DNA of 61,583 nt from Gracilibacillus oryzae (GTDB lineage Bacteria; Bacillota; Bacilli; Bacillales; Amphibacillaceae): assembly GCF_009498735.1 (NCBI RefSeq), contig NZ_ML762442.1:7386-68968 (forward strand). Direction: 5' to 3'. The position numbers and the translations under genes are program-made. The notes beneath the pieces were generated by a model. That model saw only the letters and a list, made by a program, of their open reading frames with translations, did not search any database and was not told the origin of the DNA. Below, in pieces: positions 51,522 through 60,478 of this stretch. Position 1 is the stretch's first letter. Every line of letters begins with the position of its first letter.

Positions 51522-53780
51522 CTAGTTTTTTTCAACAGTTTGCTTGCGGTATTGGCCCGGTGTTAACCCTTCTGTATTCTTAAACTTCCGGATAAAGTTG
51601 GCCACATCAAGATAGCCAATATTCAGGACAATCTCCTTAATAGAGAGGTTTGTCTCCACTAACTGCCGCTTTACTTCACCCATTCTGAGGTTCCAGACAT
51701 ATTGCGTAAACGTAAAGCCTGTTTCTTCCTTCATAAATTTGCTTAAAAAGGAGACTGATACTTGTAATCGTTCGGCAGCATTTTCTAAACTCAATTGATT
51801 GGAAGTATATTCCTTGTGAATATATTCTAAAAGTTTCTCCTTTATCATCACATGTTGGTTATCTTTTCTTGTATTCACTTCCTGGCAGATCCCTTTAATT
51901 AATGCCTGGACATTTGTTTCCAGCTGTTGAATGGAATGAAAGTCTGCCAGTTCATTAACTGCCTTTATCGATAAATCCAGCTTCATTTCGTAAACAGTTT
52001 TAATAATAAGATTGATAATGTCATAACACATACATTTGACTAAATAGATCGACATTTTCTTCTCACTTATGCTTTGAATCATTTTATCCAATGTCTCCTT
52101 GGCAACCTTCTCATCACCTTGTTTCAAACTCTGGATAAACTTCGCTTGTTCATTAACAGGATACCATGCCTTGCTTTCTCCCATTTCACTTATATCATCG
52201 AAATAAATAACATCATTTTTTAATGCGACAGGAAATTCCACTGCAGCAGATGCTTCAATAAAAGAACGGTTCACAAGACTTAACTCACGGTATATTTTCC
52301 CAACCCCTATTGTTGGGGAAAGCTGGGTATGTTCACATATATGTTCTTTCAATTGGATTAGAAAATGTTGCTGAATCTTTTCTGCAGATTCTTCTTCATT
52401 GGTCAAATTGACAATCATACCTATACCGTTATCATGAATTAACTCTACACCATAGCCTGTCCCATAGGAGTTGCTGACTTTCTGGAGCAATGGAATTAAC
52501 TCGTCCTTATGTACTGCTTGTTTATTTCTCTCCTGCTTTTTGCCAAAAGAGACTATTAAAACATAGAATGCATGATCATGAAAAATAATATCCAGTTCCT
52601 TAAACAGGTTCCTATCATTGTCCGCTTCCCCTTTGAGGATATTCATTAACAGCTGATCCCTGACAAATGGCTGCTGGATATTGACTTTTTCCTGTAATTT
52701 CTCACTGTTTTCCACAATGGAATCAAACGTGTGCCGGATTCGGCCAAGTTCATCCTCTCTTGACAGGCTGGTATTCTGTACAGGATGCTTTGTCTTTAAA
52801 TATTGAAACAGACTGTGAATCGGTCTGTATTGCTTTATTGACAAATAAATGGTGAAACTCAGGCCAATAAAGGCAATCAGTGTGACAATTAATATAATCG
52901 ATGTTCGAAGGTCCGCTATACTTCCGTAAAACTGTGCGGTCGGCATTGCGGTAACATACTTCCAGCCATTCACGTCCGACTGCATCGAGATAAGCGAGTA
53001 ATTACTTCCATTAATGTCTTTACTGATTACATCAGAAGAGTCTGCCATATCAATGATTGTCTCCGTTTGAACTCTTTCGCCATGGTTGATCGATGTGAGC
53101 AGTGTATTATCTTCTGAGAAAATATAAACATTCCCATCAAATTCACCTAACAATGGGTTGATTAAACTATTAATCGTCTTTTCCTTTACCATAAAAGTAA
53201 CCGTTCCTAGTGGAAAAGGATTGTCAACAGGGACCGGAAATGTATAGGCAATCATCTTTTTCTGCTTTTCCTGGTTACCAGCTAACATTATGGATTGGAT
53301 GACAGGCTGATTCGCTACATATAGTGTGTTGGTAAATGCTTGTCTGTCCTGTTCTGTAAATGAATACACATTGTTAATATAGTTGTCAATCGTGCCTATC
53401 CCGCTGGTTGTGTAGACATGGTCATCTGCACGGTAATGAAGCAGGAGACTCTCGGCAATCGAACTGTTAATATGGTATCGCTGCAGTTCTTCTATTGCGA
53501 TCTTATCTGAATAAGGATTGGAAACCATATATGGTGTTAAACGTTCATCAAAGGAGATCTTGGCAGCTATCTCTGACAGCTGGTTCATATGGGAATCTGT
53601 TAAGTCTCTTACCAGTTCCAGTTTGTTTACATTGGAATGAACAACTTCTTCTCGCAGACTATTAACAGAATTATTATAAAAGATAGCACTGATAATAATA
53701 AATGGGATAAGAAAGACGAGCAAATAGGAAAAAAAGAACTTATAAAAGAGAGATGAGGTTAAATTTTTTAATTTGCTCAA
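51522..53780 (-). CDS. Membrane-bound AraC-family regulator (YesS-like)
   Basis: A 752-residue one-protein sensor-regulator. Membrane helices at about 15-35 and 290-312 flank an extracellular Cache-like domain. A HAMP-like stretch, a long cytoplasmic region and a C-terminal AraC double helix-turn-helix (about 645-750: LSLENAAERLQVSVSFLSKFM, IKEIVLNIGYLDVANFIRKF) follow. YesS of B. subtilis, of this type, activates rhamnogalacturonan genes. It is the likely activator of the operon just downstream, and perhaps of the pectate lyase. TTG start after AGGAGG. Confidence 0.88.
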   Translation of the reverse strand: MSKLKNLTSSLFYKFFFSYLLVFLIPFIIISAIFYNNSVNSLREEVVHSNVNKLELVRDLTDSHMNQLSEIAAKISFDERLTPYMVSNPYSDKIAIEELQRYHINSSIAESLLLHYRADDHVYTTSGIGTIDNYINNVYSFTEQDRQAFTNTLYVANQPVIQSIMLAGNQEKQKKMIAYTFPVPVDNPFPLGTVTFMVKEKTINSLINPLLGEFDGNVYIFSEDNTLLTSINHGERVQTETIIDMADSSDVISKDINGSNYSLISMQSDVNGWKYVTAMPTAQFYGSIADLRTSIILIVTLIAFIGLSFTIYLSIKQYRPIHSLFQYLKTKHPVQNTSLSREDELGRIRHTFDSIVENSEKLQEKVNIQQPFVRDQLLMNILKGEADNDRNLFKELDIIFHDHAFYVLIVSFGKKQERNKQAVHKDELIPLLQKVSNSYGTGYGVELIHDNGIGMIVNLTNEEESAEKIQQHFLIQLKEHICEHTQLSPTIGVGKIYRELSLVNRSFIEASAAVEFPVALKNDVIYFDDISEMGESKAWYPVNEQAKFIQSLKQGDEKVAKETLDKMIQSISEKKMSIYLVKCMCYDIINLIIKTVYEMKLDLSIKAVNELADFHSIQQLETNVQALIKGICQEVNTRKDNQHVMIKEKLLEYIHKEYTSNQLSLENAAERLQVSVSFLSKFMKEETGFTFTQYVWNLRMGEVKRQLVETNLSIKEIVLNIGYLDVANFIRKFKNTEGLTPGQYRKQTVEKN

Positions 53781-54029
53781 TTTATTTCCTCCTAATAAGG
53801 ATTATACAAAACTTTCGTTCGATATAATCTTATCAGTTGATTGTTAAGGAAATATTAATTTTAGTTAAAAATTTCTCCAAACAATGTCAGGGAGGTCTAA
53901 TATCAAGGACTTTAGTATAGAATAATGGGTGAATAACTGAGGGTATGCTGCTTGAGAAGAAAAAGGTTTCATTACCCGTAATTCGCATGTTGCTTTTGAT
54001 TTTGTAACAGCATATGTTATAATAAATGT

Positions 54030-54161
54030 AAGAAAATATAAACTAAAACACCCGCAGCGGTAACTGCGGGTGATGGATAAGCGGTTCCCCGGAGGATCGG
54101 CTATCACTGTTGGATAGACCTCACCTACTCACTTAGTCGGTTAATAGGGAGGTCTATTTTC
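54030..54161 (+). ncRNA. Antitoxin antisense RNA of type I toxin-antitoxin locus 2
   Basis: Promoter: TTTGAT (53995-54000), 17 bp, TATAAT (54018-54023) with TGT extension. RNA hairpin CACCCGCAG/CTGCGGGTG (54049-54057, 54064-54072) is at the place of the ACCCACAG hairpin of locus 1 with a compensated pair change. A shared block GATAAGCGGTTCCCC follows, then terminator stem ATAGACCTC/GAGGTCTAT (54114-54122, 54149-54157). GACCTCACCT at 54117-54126 is echoed by GACCTAACCC at 54281-54290, the complement of the toxin leader. Confidence 0.75.
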
Positions 54162-54249
54162 TGTTGATCAATGTGATGATCAAAGCGAGTAACGAAAGAA
54201 TAAACGTACCAAAAGAAAACAGCACGACAAAGCTTTCGTACATACTCAT
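54154..54249 (-). CDS. Holin-like type I toxin peptide 2
   Basis: A 31-residue peptide, MSMYESFVVLFSFGT then FILSLLALIITLINRK, clearly homologous to the one at 11727-11822. ATG start after GAGGGTG. Extended -10 TGATATAAT at 54318-54313. The stop codon lies in the terminator stem shared with the antisense RNA. The surrounding 580-bp gap (53781-54362) otherwise holds nothing supported. Confidence 0.85.
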   Translation of the reverse strand: MSMYESFVVLFSFGTFILSLLALIITLINRK

Positions 54250-54362
54250 AGCATCACCCTCTTTCAACAGGGGATTAGCCGACCTAACCCTAAAAGAACG
54301 TTATCCTATTCTATTATATCACATTTTTCACGAACGTATATTCTAGCACTAGCTAACAATTC

Positions 54363-56036
54363 TCACTTTTTCTTTGAACTGTTATCTGTGTTTAACCAGC
54401 GGATTGGGCTATTATTCACTTTATTAACCCCGGCATATTGGGTAACAGTTGGTACAACACTGTCTAAAGGAACAACATTATACGTATATGGCAGTTCTTC
54501 ATCATAATTATATTGGAAAGTAAATGGATCTGACGGTGGATTCATCTTCTCCATATTCTCACTTCCGACAATATGAGACGACCATGCCCAGTTGCCTATC
54601 GTAGCCTTGTCATGCCACACGAATCCTCTGGTAAAAAGATTCTCCCCATTATTATCCCAGCTGCTTCCTGTATATGTGCCATATTTATTGGAAATATGAG
54701 AGTTAACGATTAAATTCCGGTTATAGGCATGTTGAAAGAGTTCTGCCCATTGTTCATCCATGTTCTTTGTATCCAGTCCTTGAATTTCTGCACCAATGAT
54801 CGGCTCTGTAATATCAACAAATACAGAAGTATCTGCTGCAATGGAAGCACCATTTCTTGCATTAAGTGCTCGGGAAAGAGTGTCTCCGCCTCCAGCGTAT
54901 TCCGCAATCGCGCTGACATTTTCCAGCACCTCTTCATGTGTCGAGTTGTCCAGATAAAGGTTGTAAGCATGACCAGTACCTTGGCGTATCATTGGAATTC
55001 TCTGCCCTACGTTCGTATAACGATTATAAGCAAGGGTTAAGCGAATTCGCTGATTGCCGTCCTTATAATTCGTTCCACTGCTGCTTACATAATCCATATA
55101 ATCCTTGTCCCCTGAACCTGTTAAATGCACTTTGCTGTGAAATGCCGCAAATGCCATGATCTGTTCTTTCGTTGCTCCAGCATTGCGCATATTAGAATAC
55201 ACACTGTCAGAACCCAATTCTCCCGCATTATATTTTGCTTCCATAAACTGAATCGATTGATAAATATCGCTGTCTTTTGCTGGTGTCTCATCTGCTGGCA
55301 AGCCGAATTCAGACCAGGAAATCGTAATATTGGAGCCACCATTCTCTGTATCAATTAATCCATCTGCCGCAATTGAGAATTTACTGTGATCAATCCAGAC
55401 ATTATTCGCACCATTTACCTTAATAAATGTCCACCCAACTTCCTTGTGGTTGCCTGTATCGTCCCATTGCCACATGCCATCAAAATTCATATTTCTTATT
55501 ACAATATCATTCGTTGATCGTTGCAGATTGATTTCTGTATGCCTGATTGTTTTCCCCTTTTTCGAAAAAATCGTCAGCCCATCCACATTATTAACATCCA
55601 GTTGCGAAACACCAGAGGCTGCCAGGTTTGGATTGGTAAAGCCGTTCATCGGATCGCGATATTGTTTAATAAAACGATATTTCTTCTGTTCTTCTTCTGT
55701 TAAATTTAAGGCATTCCAGCCAAGGTTTAAATCTTTCGCCACCTCGATTACTTTCACACTGTCATTTCCAGCATCAAGGATTGCCTGCAGGAACTCTCTT
55801 TCTGTCTTCACCTTTCGATAATAAGAGGTCCCTATATATTGACTACGATCATTTACACCTTCGGCAGCGTATCCAGTTACTGATAGAAAACTTTGGTCAT
55901 AGTCTTTTATACTCCTTGTCGTGTTAGGGATAGAATCAATCTCTGCTGCACTTGCTGCTTCTATGCCACTGAGAAAAAATATGGATGGAAAGATTGTGAG
56001 CATAACGAAAAATATGATTACTTTGTTACCTTTCAT
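54363..56036 (-). CDS. Secreted pectate lyase (polysaccharide lyase family 1)
   Basis: A 557-residue exported enzyme that cleaves polygalacturonate by beta-elimination. Signal peptide at about 1-30 (ending ..AASAAE). The parallel beta-helix domain shows NNVWIDHSKFSIAADGLIDT (Asp ligands for Ca2+) and the catalytic-region arginine block YTNVGQRIPMIRQG. Longer than simple PL1 enzymes, with an insertion around residues 260-320. AAGGAGG precedes the ATG. A CcpA site lies 62 bp upstream. It probably feeds the ABC importer encoded just beyond. Confidence 0.9.
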   Translation of the reverse strand: MKGNKVIIFFVMLTIFPSIFFLSGIEAASAAEIDSIPNTTRSIKDYDQSFLSVTGYAAEGVNDRSQYIGTSYYRKVKTEREFLQAILDAGNDSVKVIEVAKDLNLGWNALNLTEEEQKKYRFIKQYRDPMNGFTNPNLAASGVSQLDVNNVDGLTIFSKKGKTIRHTEINLQRSTNDIVIRNMNFDGMWQWDDTGNHKEVGWTFIKVNGANNVWIDHSKFSIAADGLIDTENGGSNITISWSEFGLPADETPAKDSDIYQSIQFMEAKYNAGELGSDSVYSNMRNAGATKEQIMAFAAFHSKVHLTGSGDKDYMDYVSSSGTNYKDGNQRIRLTLAYNRYTNVGQRIPMIRQGTGHAYNLYLDNSTHEEVLENVSAIAEYAGGGDTLSRALNARNGASIAADTSVFVDITEPIIGAEIQGLDTKNMDEQWAELFQHAYNRNLIVNSHISNKYGTYTGSSWDNNGENLFTRGFVWHDKATIGNWAWSSHIVGSENMEKMNPPSDPFTFQYNYDEELPYTYNVVPLDSVVPTVTQYAGVNKVNNSPIRWLNTDNSSKKK

Positions 56037-56097
56037 TTCTATTCCTCCTTTATAACATGGTTGTTTTATCCATTGAATTCAAAAAAGGATCACCCTT

Positions 56098-56113
56098 TTG
56101 AAAACGGATTCAA
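56098..56113. promoter_or_regulatory. Candidate cre (CcpA) site before the pectate lyase
   Basis: TTGAAAACGGATTCAA agrees with WTGNAANCGNWNNCW on the plus strand and is palindromic at its ends. It lies 62-77 bp before the start codon, just downstream of a TATGGTATGCT -10-like stretch, so bound CcpA would block transcription when glucose is present. Confidence 0.6.
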
Positions 56114-56246
56114 CTAAAGCATACCATAATCTAAGGTGCCGGAAATATGTAAAACTTGCTGAATTAATATTCATGAATTGTTAAAACAAGCATCAATCAA
56201 ACCAATTACTCATGACCATTTTCATAAGAAAATATAAACACAGCAA

Positions 56247-56282
56247 AAAGCCCCTGGTTCATTATTAATCGCCAAGGACTCC
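56247..56282 (-). terminator. Terminator after the EAL/HDOD gene
   Basis: Imperfect stem CCTTGG..CCAGGGGC followed by T5 on the minus strand. Confidence 0.6.
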
Positions 56283-56297
56283 TATGCTCAACTAGCT

Positions 56298-57530
56298 CTA
56301 ATCCAATAATTTAAACATCCATTGATTTGCTTGTTGATATGCTTCATATACAGATACAGAGTGAAGGTTTAGTTTTTCTGTTAATTGATCAATCTTCGTC
56401 CAGTTTGCCTCCTCATAAGCTACAGCGAGCTGATAAATATCTGTCAGCAAACCAGGTTCTTCTTTTAATGCAGATTCAATTCGGTTATCTAACGATAAAG
56501 TATTTACTAATAGATCCAATGGCTGACAGAGAATTGCAGGCAGCTGTGAAAAATAGCCTACCAGAAATGCTTCTGGCTGATATTGCTGTGCTTTGAATTC
56601 TGCCAGGTTCTCACACATTTTGGCACGGTAATACGAACTTTTCACAAGTGCGTCGATTCCTTGCTTTTTGGTATGGTTCATGGAATCTCTTAGTGCAAGA
56701 ATATATAACCATTTTTTGATTTCTTTTTTACCTAATAAAACAACTGCACGCTCAATCGAATTAATCCGTTCCATTCTCTGGTATGATGGGGAATTGATTA
56801 ATTTTAGCAACTTATAAGAAAGAGATAAATCTTGTTGAATATACTTCGCTATATTAATTAAATAGAGATGATCGATTTGTTGAATCAGATCAACATAGGT
56901 TAAAAAACCGGAAGGAATCTCCACCATTTTCACCACTTTTGGCTTCATAAAGAAATAGCCTTGATACAGATGATAACCTGCCTTTCGGGCTTCGTTAAAG
57001 TCCTCGTCTGTTTCCACCTTCTCTGCGATCAGACGAATATGCGGATAAATCGAGCGGACAACTGCTGCGATTTTTTCCCTTTCTTTATTGTTGGAAGTGG
57101 CCATGAAATCTATTTTTACGTGGGTTAGATACTGTATCATATCAGCATCATGCCATTCCTGGAATGACTCTGGAGTAACATCATCTAATGCAAGCCTGTA
57201 ACCACTTTCGGAGAGGCACTGAATTTTTTCTTTCATTTCTTTCGTTAGTGGAATATCTTCTAATAATTCAATAACAATATCATCTGGGGAGAAATGGGAT
57301 AATAAATCTTTGCTAATTAAATTTTCTGTGAAGTTTATAAACACAGGATGAGATCCTGCTAATTGTTTAATCCCAATATTTAAAAATGCATGAATCATTA
57401 CTTCAACAGTTGCTAAATCACCATCCCACTGCTGTGGTGCTTTTTCACTGCGATATAACAGTTCATATGCACATATTGTTTGATCTCGATCTAATATTGG
57501 CTGTTTTGCTAAAAGAACATTCTTCATCAT
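56298..57530 (-). CDS. EAL/HDOD protein (YuxH-like)
   Basis: A 410-residue signalling protein. The EAL-type domain (about 1-195) starts QPILDRDQTICAYELLYRS, with ELL in place of canonical EAL. It retains HPVFINFTE, DDVTPES, HVKIDFM and the late AEKVET. The C-terminal HDOD domain (about 200-400) includes LSYKLLKLINSP. YuxH of B. subtilis has this architecture and degrades c-di-GMP. ATG at 57530 after GGGTGGG. Confidence 0.85.
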   Translation of the reverse strand: MMKNVLLAKQPILDRDQTICAYELLYRSEKAPQQWDGDLATVEVMIHAFLNIGIKQLAGSHPVFINFTENLISKDLLSHFSPDDIVIELLEDIPLTKEMKEKIQCLSESGYRLALDDVTPESFQEWHDADMIQYLTHVKIDFMATSNNKEREKIAAVVRSIYPHIRLIAEKVETDEDFNEARKAGYHLYQGYFFMKPKVVKMVEIPSGFLTYVDLIQQIDHLYLINIAKYIQQDLSLSYKLLKLINSPSYQRMERINSIERAVVLLGKKEIKKWLYILALRDSMNHTKKQGIDALVKSSYYRAKMCENLAEFKAQQYQPEAFLVGYFSQLPAILCQPLDLLVNTLSLDNRIESALKEEPGLLTDIYQLAVAYEEANWTKIDQLTEKLNLHSVSVYEAYQQANQWMFKLLD

Positions 57531-57711
57531 AAATCCCACCCTGACTTTGTAATCGATAAAAAAAGACTAGAAAAATATAAATATCTGTAAATAAACATTA
57601 CTTTTAATATCGACTAATAGCAAGGGAATCTTTAAGGATTTATAATAAATTTTGGAAATGGTTAAATTTTCATATAATTGATAATCGAATGAGTGATCAA
57701 CCTTTCTTTTT

Positions 57712-58035
57712 TTAAACAGCCTGTTTTCTTTGCGGCTTCACTCTGAAAGCTAAAATTCCCGCGATTAATAAGAAAATAAAAGCAATCGTGAAAAATAGGC
57801 CATTAGTATAAATACCGTAGATCGCAACAATAAGTAAACCTGCCCCACTTAATTTGTTCCATTTCCATGCGAGAAAACCAAGGAAAATGGAAATAATCGA
57901 AACCCAGAACAGAGCAGCTTCATTACTTGTCACATAAATATCACCAAACACCTCACCCTTGGCTGTGACAAGAAAACCACTGAACGATCCAGACAAACCT
58001 CCTAAAATGGATAGTACTGTTACCAGAATTATCAT
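57712..58035 (-). CDS. Small membrane protein, DUF4064-like
   Basis: A 107-residue protein with four helices (about 2-22, 38-58, 60-78, 80-98) and a basic C-terminal tail. It resembles DUF4064-type small integral membrane proteins; no function known. GGGAGG precedes the ATG. It follows the Lrp gene on the same strand with 155 bp in between, including a terminator. Confidence 0.6.
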   Translation of the reverse strand: MIILVTVLSILGGLSGSFSGFLVTAKGEVFGDIYVTSNEAALFWVSIISIFLGFLAWKWNKLSGAGLLIVAIYGIYTNGLFFTIAFIFLLIAGILAFRVKPQRKQAV

Positions 58036-58161
58036 TTATATTCCTCCCTCGTTTAATGAATGGCTCAAAATAGAAACTCATCCAAAAACTCTTGACAGGA
58101 ACTATTTTAAGGAGAGAACTGGTAATATTTATGTCAGTAAACAGAATTTCGGATAAAAAAA

Positions 58162-58184
58162 CTGACTACAGGATAGAGTCAGTA
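58162..58184 (-). terminator. Terminator after the Lrp-family gene
   Basis: 7-bp perfect stem ACTGACT/AGTCAGT with T7 on the minus strand. Confidence 0.8.
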
Positions 58185-58190
58185 TTGGTT

Positions 58191-58607
58191 TTATTTATTA
58201 TTTTTAATTACCATCGATAATTTATAATTGACATGCTTGTTTAAGTCGATCAAAAAGTTATCCAGCAACTCATTGGAAGGAAATCTGCACTCAAGCAGGT
58301 AACAGCCATCACCGCTGATTTTATAGTTATTGATGATATATTCCTTTTGTTTTTCTGTGAAGGATAAGTATGGCTGGTGATAAGAGCTTTTCGTATAAAT
58401 GTTTAAAAAAGCATGGATATGAAAACCCAATTTGATTTGATCGATGTTAATGGAATACCCTTCAATCACCCCATTATCCTCTAGTTTCGCGACTCTCGCG
58501 GAAGCAGCTGGTCCTGTCAAGTGGACTTTCTCCCCCAGTTCTTTCATCGTAATCCGGCTGTTTCTGGAAAGCTCATCTAATATCAGCATATCCGTTGTAT
58601 CTAACAT
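58191..58607 (-). CDS. Lrp/AsnC-family transcriptional regulator
   Basis: A 138-residue protein. N-terminal winged helix (LILDELSRNSRITMKELGEKV, SARVAKLEDNGVIEGYS) and a C-terminal RAM-type ligand domain (IHAFLNIYTK..., DGCYLLECRFPS). It binds DNA in response to an amino acid or related metabolite. AAAGGAATTAGAGA precedes the ATG. No obvious target beside it, although the small membrane gene downstream is possible. Confidence 0.87.
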   Translation of the reverse strand: MLDTTDMLILDELSRNSRITMKELGEKVHLTGPAASARVAKLEDNGVIEGYSINIDQIKLGFHIHAFLNIYTKSSYHQPYLSFTEKQKEYIINNYKISGDGCYLLECRFPSNELLDNFLIDLNKHVNYKLSMVIKNNK

Positions 58608-58887
58608 TCTCTAATTCCTTTCATTCATAAAGTCAAAATACCAAAAGACTTTATTTAAGCTATGTATTCCTTTATTTTCACAGTATAAACGAAAGATAGA
58701 GGAAAGAAAAGTAGTTACTATATATGTATATAGAGCACATTCGAATTCAACAGGTGTCCTAGAATATGCAGTCAGGAAATTTCTCATAAACCATTCTTAG
58801 ATAATCCAGATAAGAAAGAAAAGCATTTCCGGAAGAAAAAGGAATTGCTAACGAAATATATGTACCTAAGCAGATTATCTAATTGGA

Positions 58888-58985
58888 TCCCAACTTGGTG
58901 GGTTCCCCAATGTTAGAATCTGCTATCGTTTCAGAGATAGACCTACCCTAAGTGCTGAGCGGTTATACGGGAGGTCTATCTTATT
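58888..58985 (+). ncRNA. Orphan antitoxin-like RNA sequence (toxin lost)
   Basis: It matches the 3' halves of the antisense RNAs at loci 1 and 2: GGGTTCCCCA, then GATAGACCT ... AGGTCTATC as a terminator-like stem (58936-58944, 58972-58980) followed by TTATT. No holin-like peptide is encoded on the opposite strand to its right, where a lipoprotein gene begins 20 bp away. The first hairpin is decayed and no convincing promoter is left. It probably is a relic. The rest of 58608-58887 shows nothing. Confidence 0.6.
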
Positions 58986-59003
58986 CAATAAGGAAATTAA
59001 GAA

Positions 59004-59477
59004 TTATCGAATCAAGTAGAAATTTTCAGCTATTGTAAGCATGTCCTCCTTTGAGATAGTGCCACTCTTAACAAACAGTTCATAATATATATTATTTTTA
59101 TCCCATTTCAAAATTTTTGATCCATCATTTTCCCCGTATCTTCCTTCTACATTCTCCGTAATGGTTACTTTCTCTTCCGTATATTCTAAAGCGTTTTTCT
59201 GAAGGCCTGCCCTGTATGTTATCTCTTCCTGGTCTTCGTTAATAAAACGAACAGTAATATAATTATTCTCCATTCCAGCTAAACTCGCTATATCTACATT
59301 TGTCTCTACTGGTTCAAATGGAAGCAGCTTCGGGACTTCCGGGTTAAAAGTCAACACATGAGATGATTCTGTGATTTCTTCTTTGTCATAATCTACAAAC
59401 TCCTTGGAGTCTGAATGAAAATTGCATCCAGCCAGGATCAGTACAAGTGTCATAACGATGCAAACAGATTTCTTCAA
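59004..59477 (-). CDS. Lipoprotein with DUF4367-like domain
   Basis: A 157-residue lipoprotein: signal peptide with LAGC (Cys18) and an extracytoplasmic domain ending LKWDKNNIYYELFVK then SKEDMLTIAENF. This is the pattern of DUF4367, often found at the C-terminus of anti-sigma or envelope proteins. TTG start after GGGGG. The function is unknown. The orphan antitoxin-like sequence abuts its 3' end. Confidence 0.65.
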   Translation of the reverse strand: MKKSVCIVMTLVLILAGCNFHSDSKEFVDYDKEEITESSHVLTFNPEVPKLLPFEPVETNVDIASLAGMENNYITVRFINEDQEEITYRAGLQKNALEYTEEKVTITENVEGRYGENDGSKILKWDKNNIYYELFVKSGTISKEDMLTIAENFYLIR

Positions 59478-59521
59478 AGTGATGCCCCCTTTGCTATGGA
59501 CACTGTAACATAAATTACCTT

Positions 59522-60445
59522 TTATTGGAAGGAATAATGCGTATCATTCAGCATGACCCTTATTAAACTGATAAATAGATTTCTTTGAACAGGATCCTGC
59601 CAGTCCTCTTCATATTCAGCCATCAACCACATCACTTCATCAAGGAAAACGTGCTGTATTGCCTTTTTCCACAGTGATTTTTCCTTATCGGTCAACGTTA
59701 CATATTGTTGATACCCTGATAAGAACAGTTTCCATTCTTCTATTGTAATCATCCGATCAGGTGCAGTGTTATGCTCATTATGAAAAAGTAGTAATGCTAA
59801 TGCCAGATCAAAGATTCTTGGTATCCAAGCCGCATTATCTGGATCAATTAGATATGGTTGTGGAATAAAAATGAGATTATTCGCTTTAAAATCATGAGGG
59901 GTTGCGACATGGGGTAATCCTGCATTGTGTATCACTTCTTGAAATCTCACACTTTCTAGTAACTTTCCTTTTAATCCTGTATTGATTTCTGCTTCAGCTT
60001 TTTTTGCATGTTGTATAATGGCGTTCATGCTCTCTTCTACCTCTTGTTGAGTGAAATCGTAAACATCATATGCAAGTAAATTAAAATTATTGGTAACAGG
60101 AGAAAGACTATGAATTCTTCCTAATAATGCTCCAGCTTCGTATATTTCTGTTTCTTTTCCTGAATATTTCTCACCTTCTATAAATGGATAAACAACGTAA
60201 TTTGTTTCCTCAATTTTTTGTGGATTATCTACCGGCAACTTAACAGGTGTGACCACATTAATTCCGTTCTCTCTCAGCATCGCAGTATATGCCATTACAT
60301 TGTCCGCTTTCTGTTGTGTACGTTTTACGATAACATCATTTCCTCCATAGCTTACGCGAAAAACGGGCGAGAATGGATAAATACTTACAGGCTCCTCCTT
60401 CGCCTCCAATCCAAATTTAGTTAGTATCTCTTTTCCACTGGTCAT
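59522..60445 (-). CDS. Aminoglycoside-phosphotransferase-like kinase
   Basis: About 307 residues with the APH fold. A Brenner-type motif is recognisable as PHDFKANNLIF (catalytic Asp), then metal-binding YLIDPDNAAW in place of DxD. An N-terminal nucleotide lysine is seen in DVIVKRTQQ. Relatives phosphorylate antibiotics, homoserine, choline or spore-coat glycans (CotS/YtaA). No resistance context is present, so antibiotic inactivation is not implied. The ATG at 60445 follows AGGGG; the one at 60451 is too close to it. Confidence 0.8.
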   Translation of the reverse strand: MTSGKEILTKFGLEAKEEPVSIYPFSPVFRVSYGGNDVIVKRTQQKADNVMAYTAMLRENGINVVTPVKLPVDNPQKIEETNYVVYPFIEGEKYSGKETEIYEAGALLGRIHSLSPVTNNFNLLAYDVYDFTQQEVEESMNAIIQHAKKAEAEINTGLKGKLLESVRFQEVIHNAGLPHVATPHDFKANNLIFIPQPYLIDPDNAAWIPRIFDLALALLLFHNEHNTAPDRMITIEEWKLFLSGYQQYVTLTDKEKSLWKKAIQHVFLDEVMWLMAEYEEDWQDPVQRNLFISLIRVMLNDTHYSFQ

Positions 60446-60478
60446 TTTCATTTCCCCTTGCCGGTTTATTTTAAAGTA

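Noticed and set aside
53865-54107. 80-residue minus-strand frame
   Set aside because: It lies across the antitoxin promoter and RNA; no ribosome site, low-complexity composition.
59522-60445. Antibiotic resistance gene
   Set aside because: The APH fold is shared by many metabolic and spore-coat kinases and there is no resistance or mobile context.
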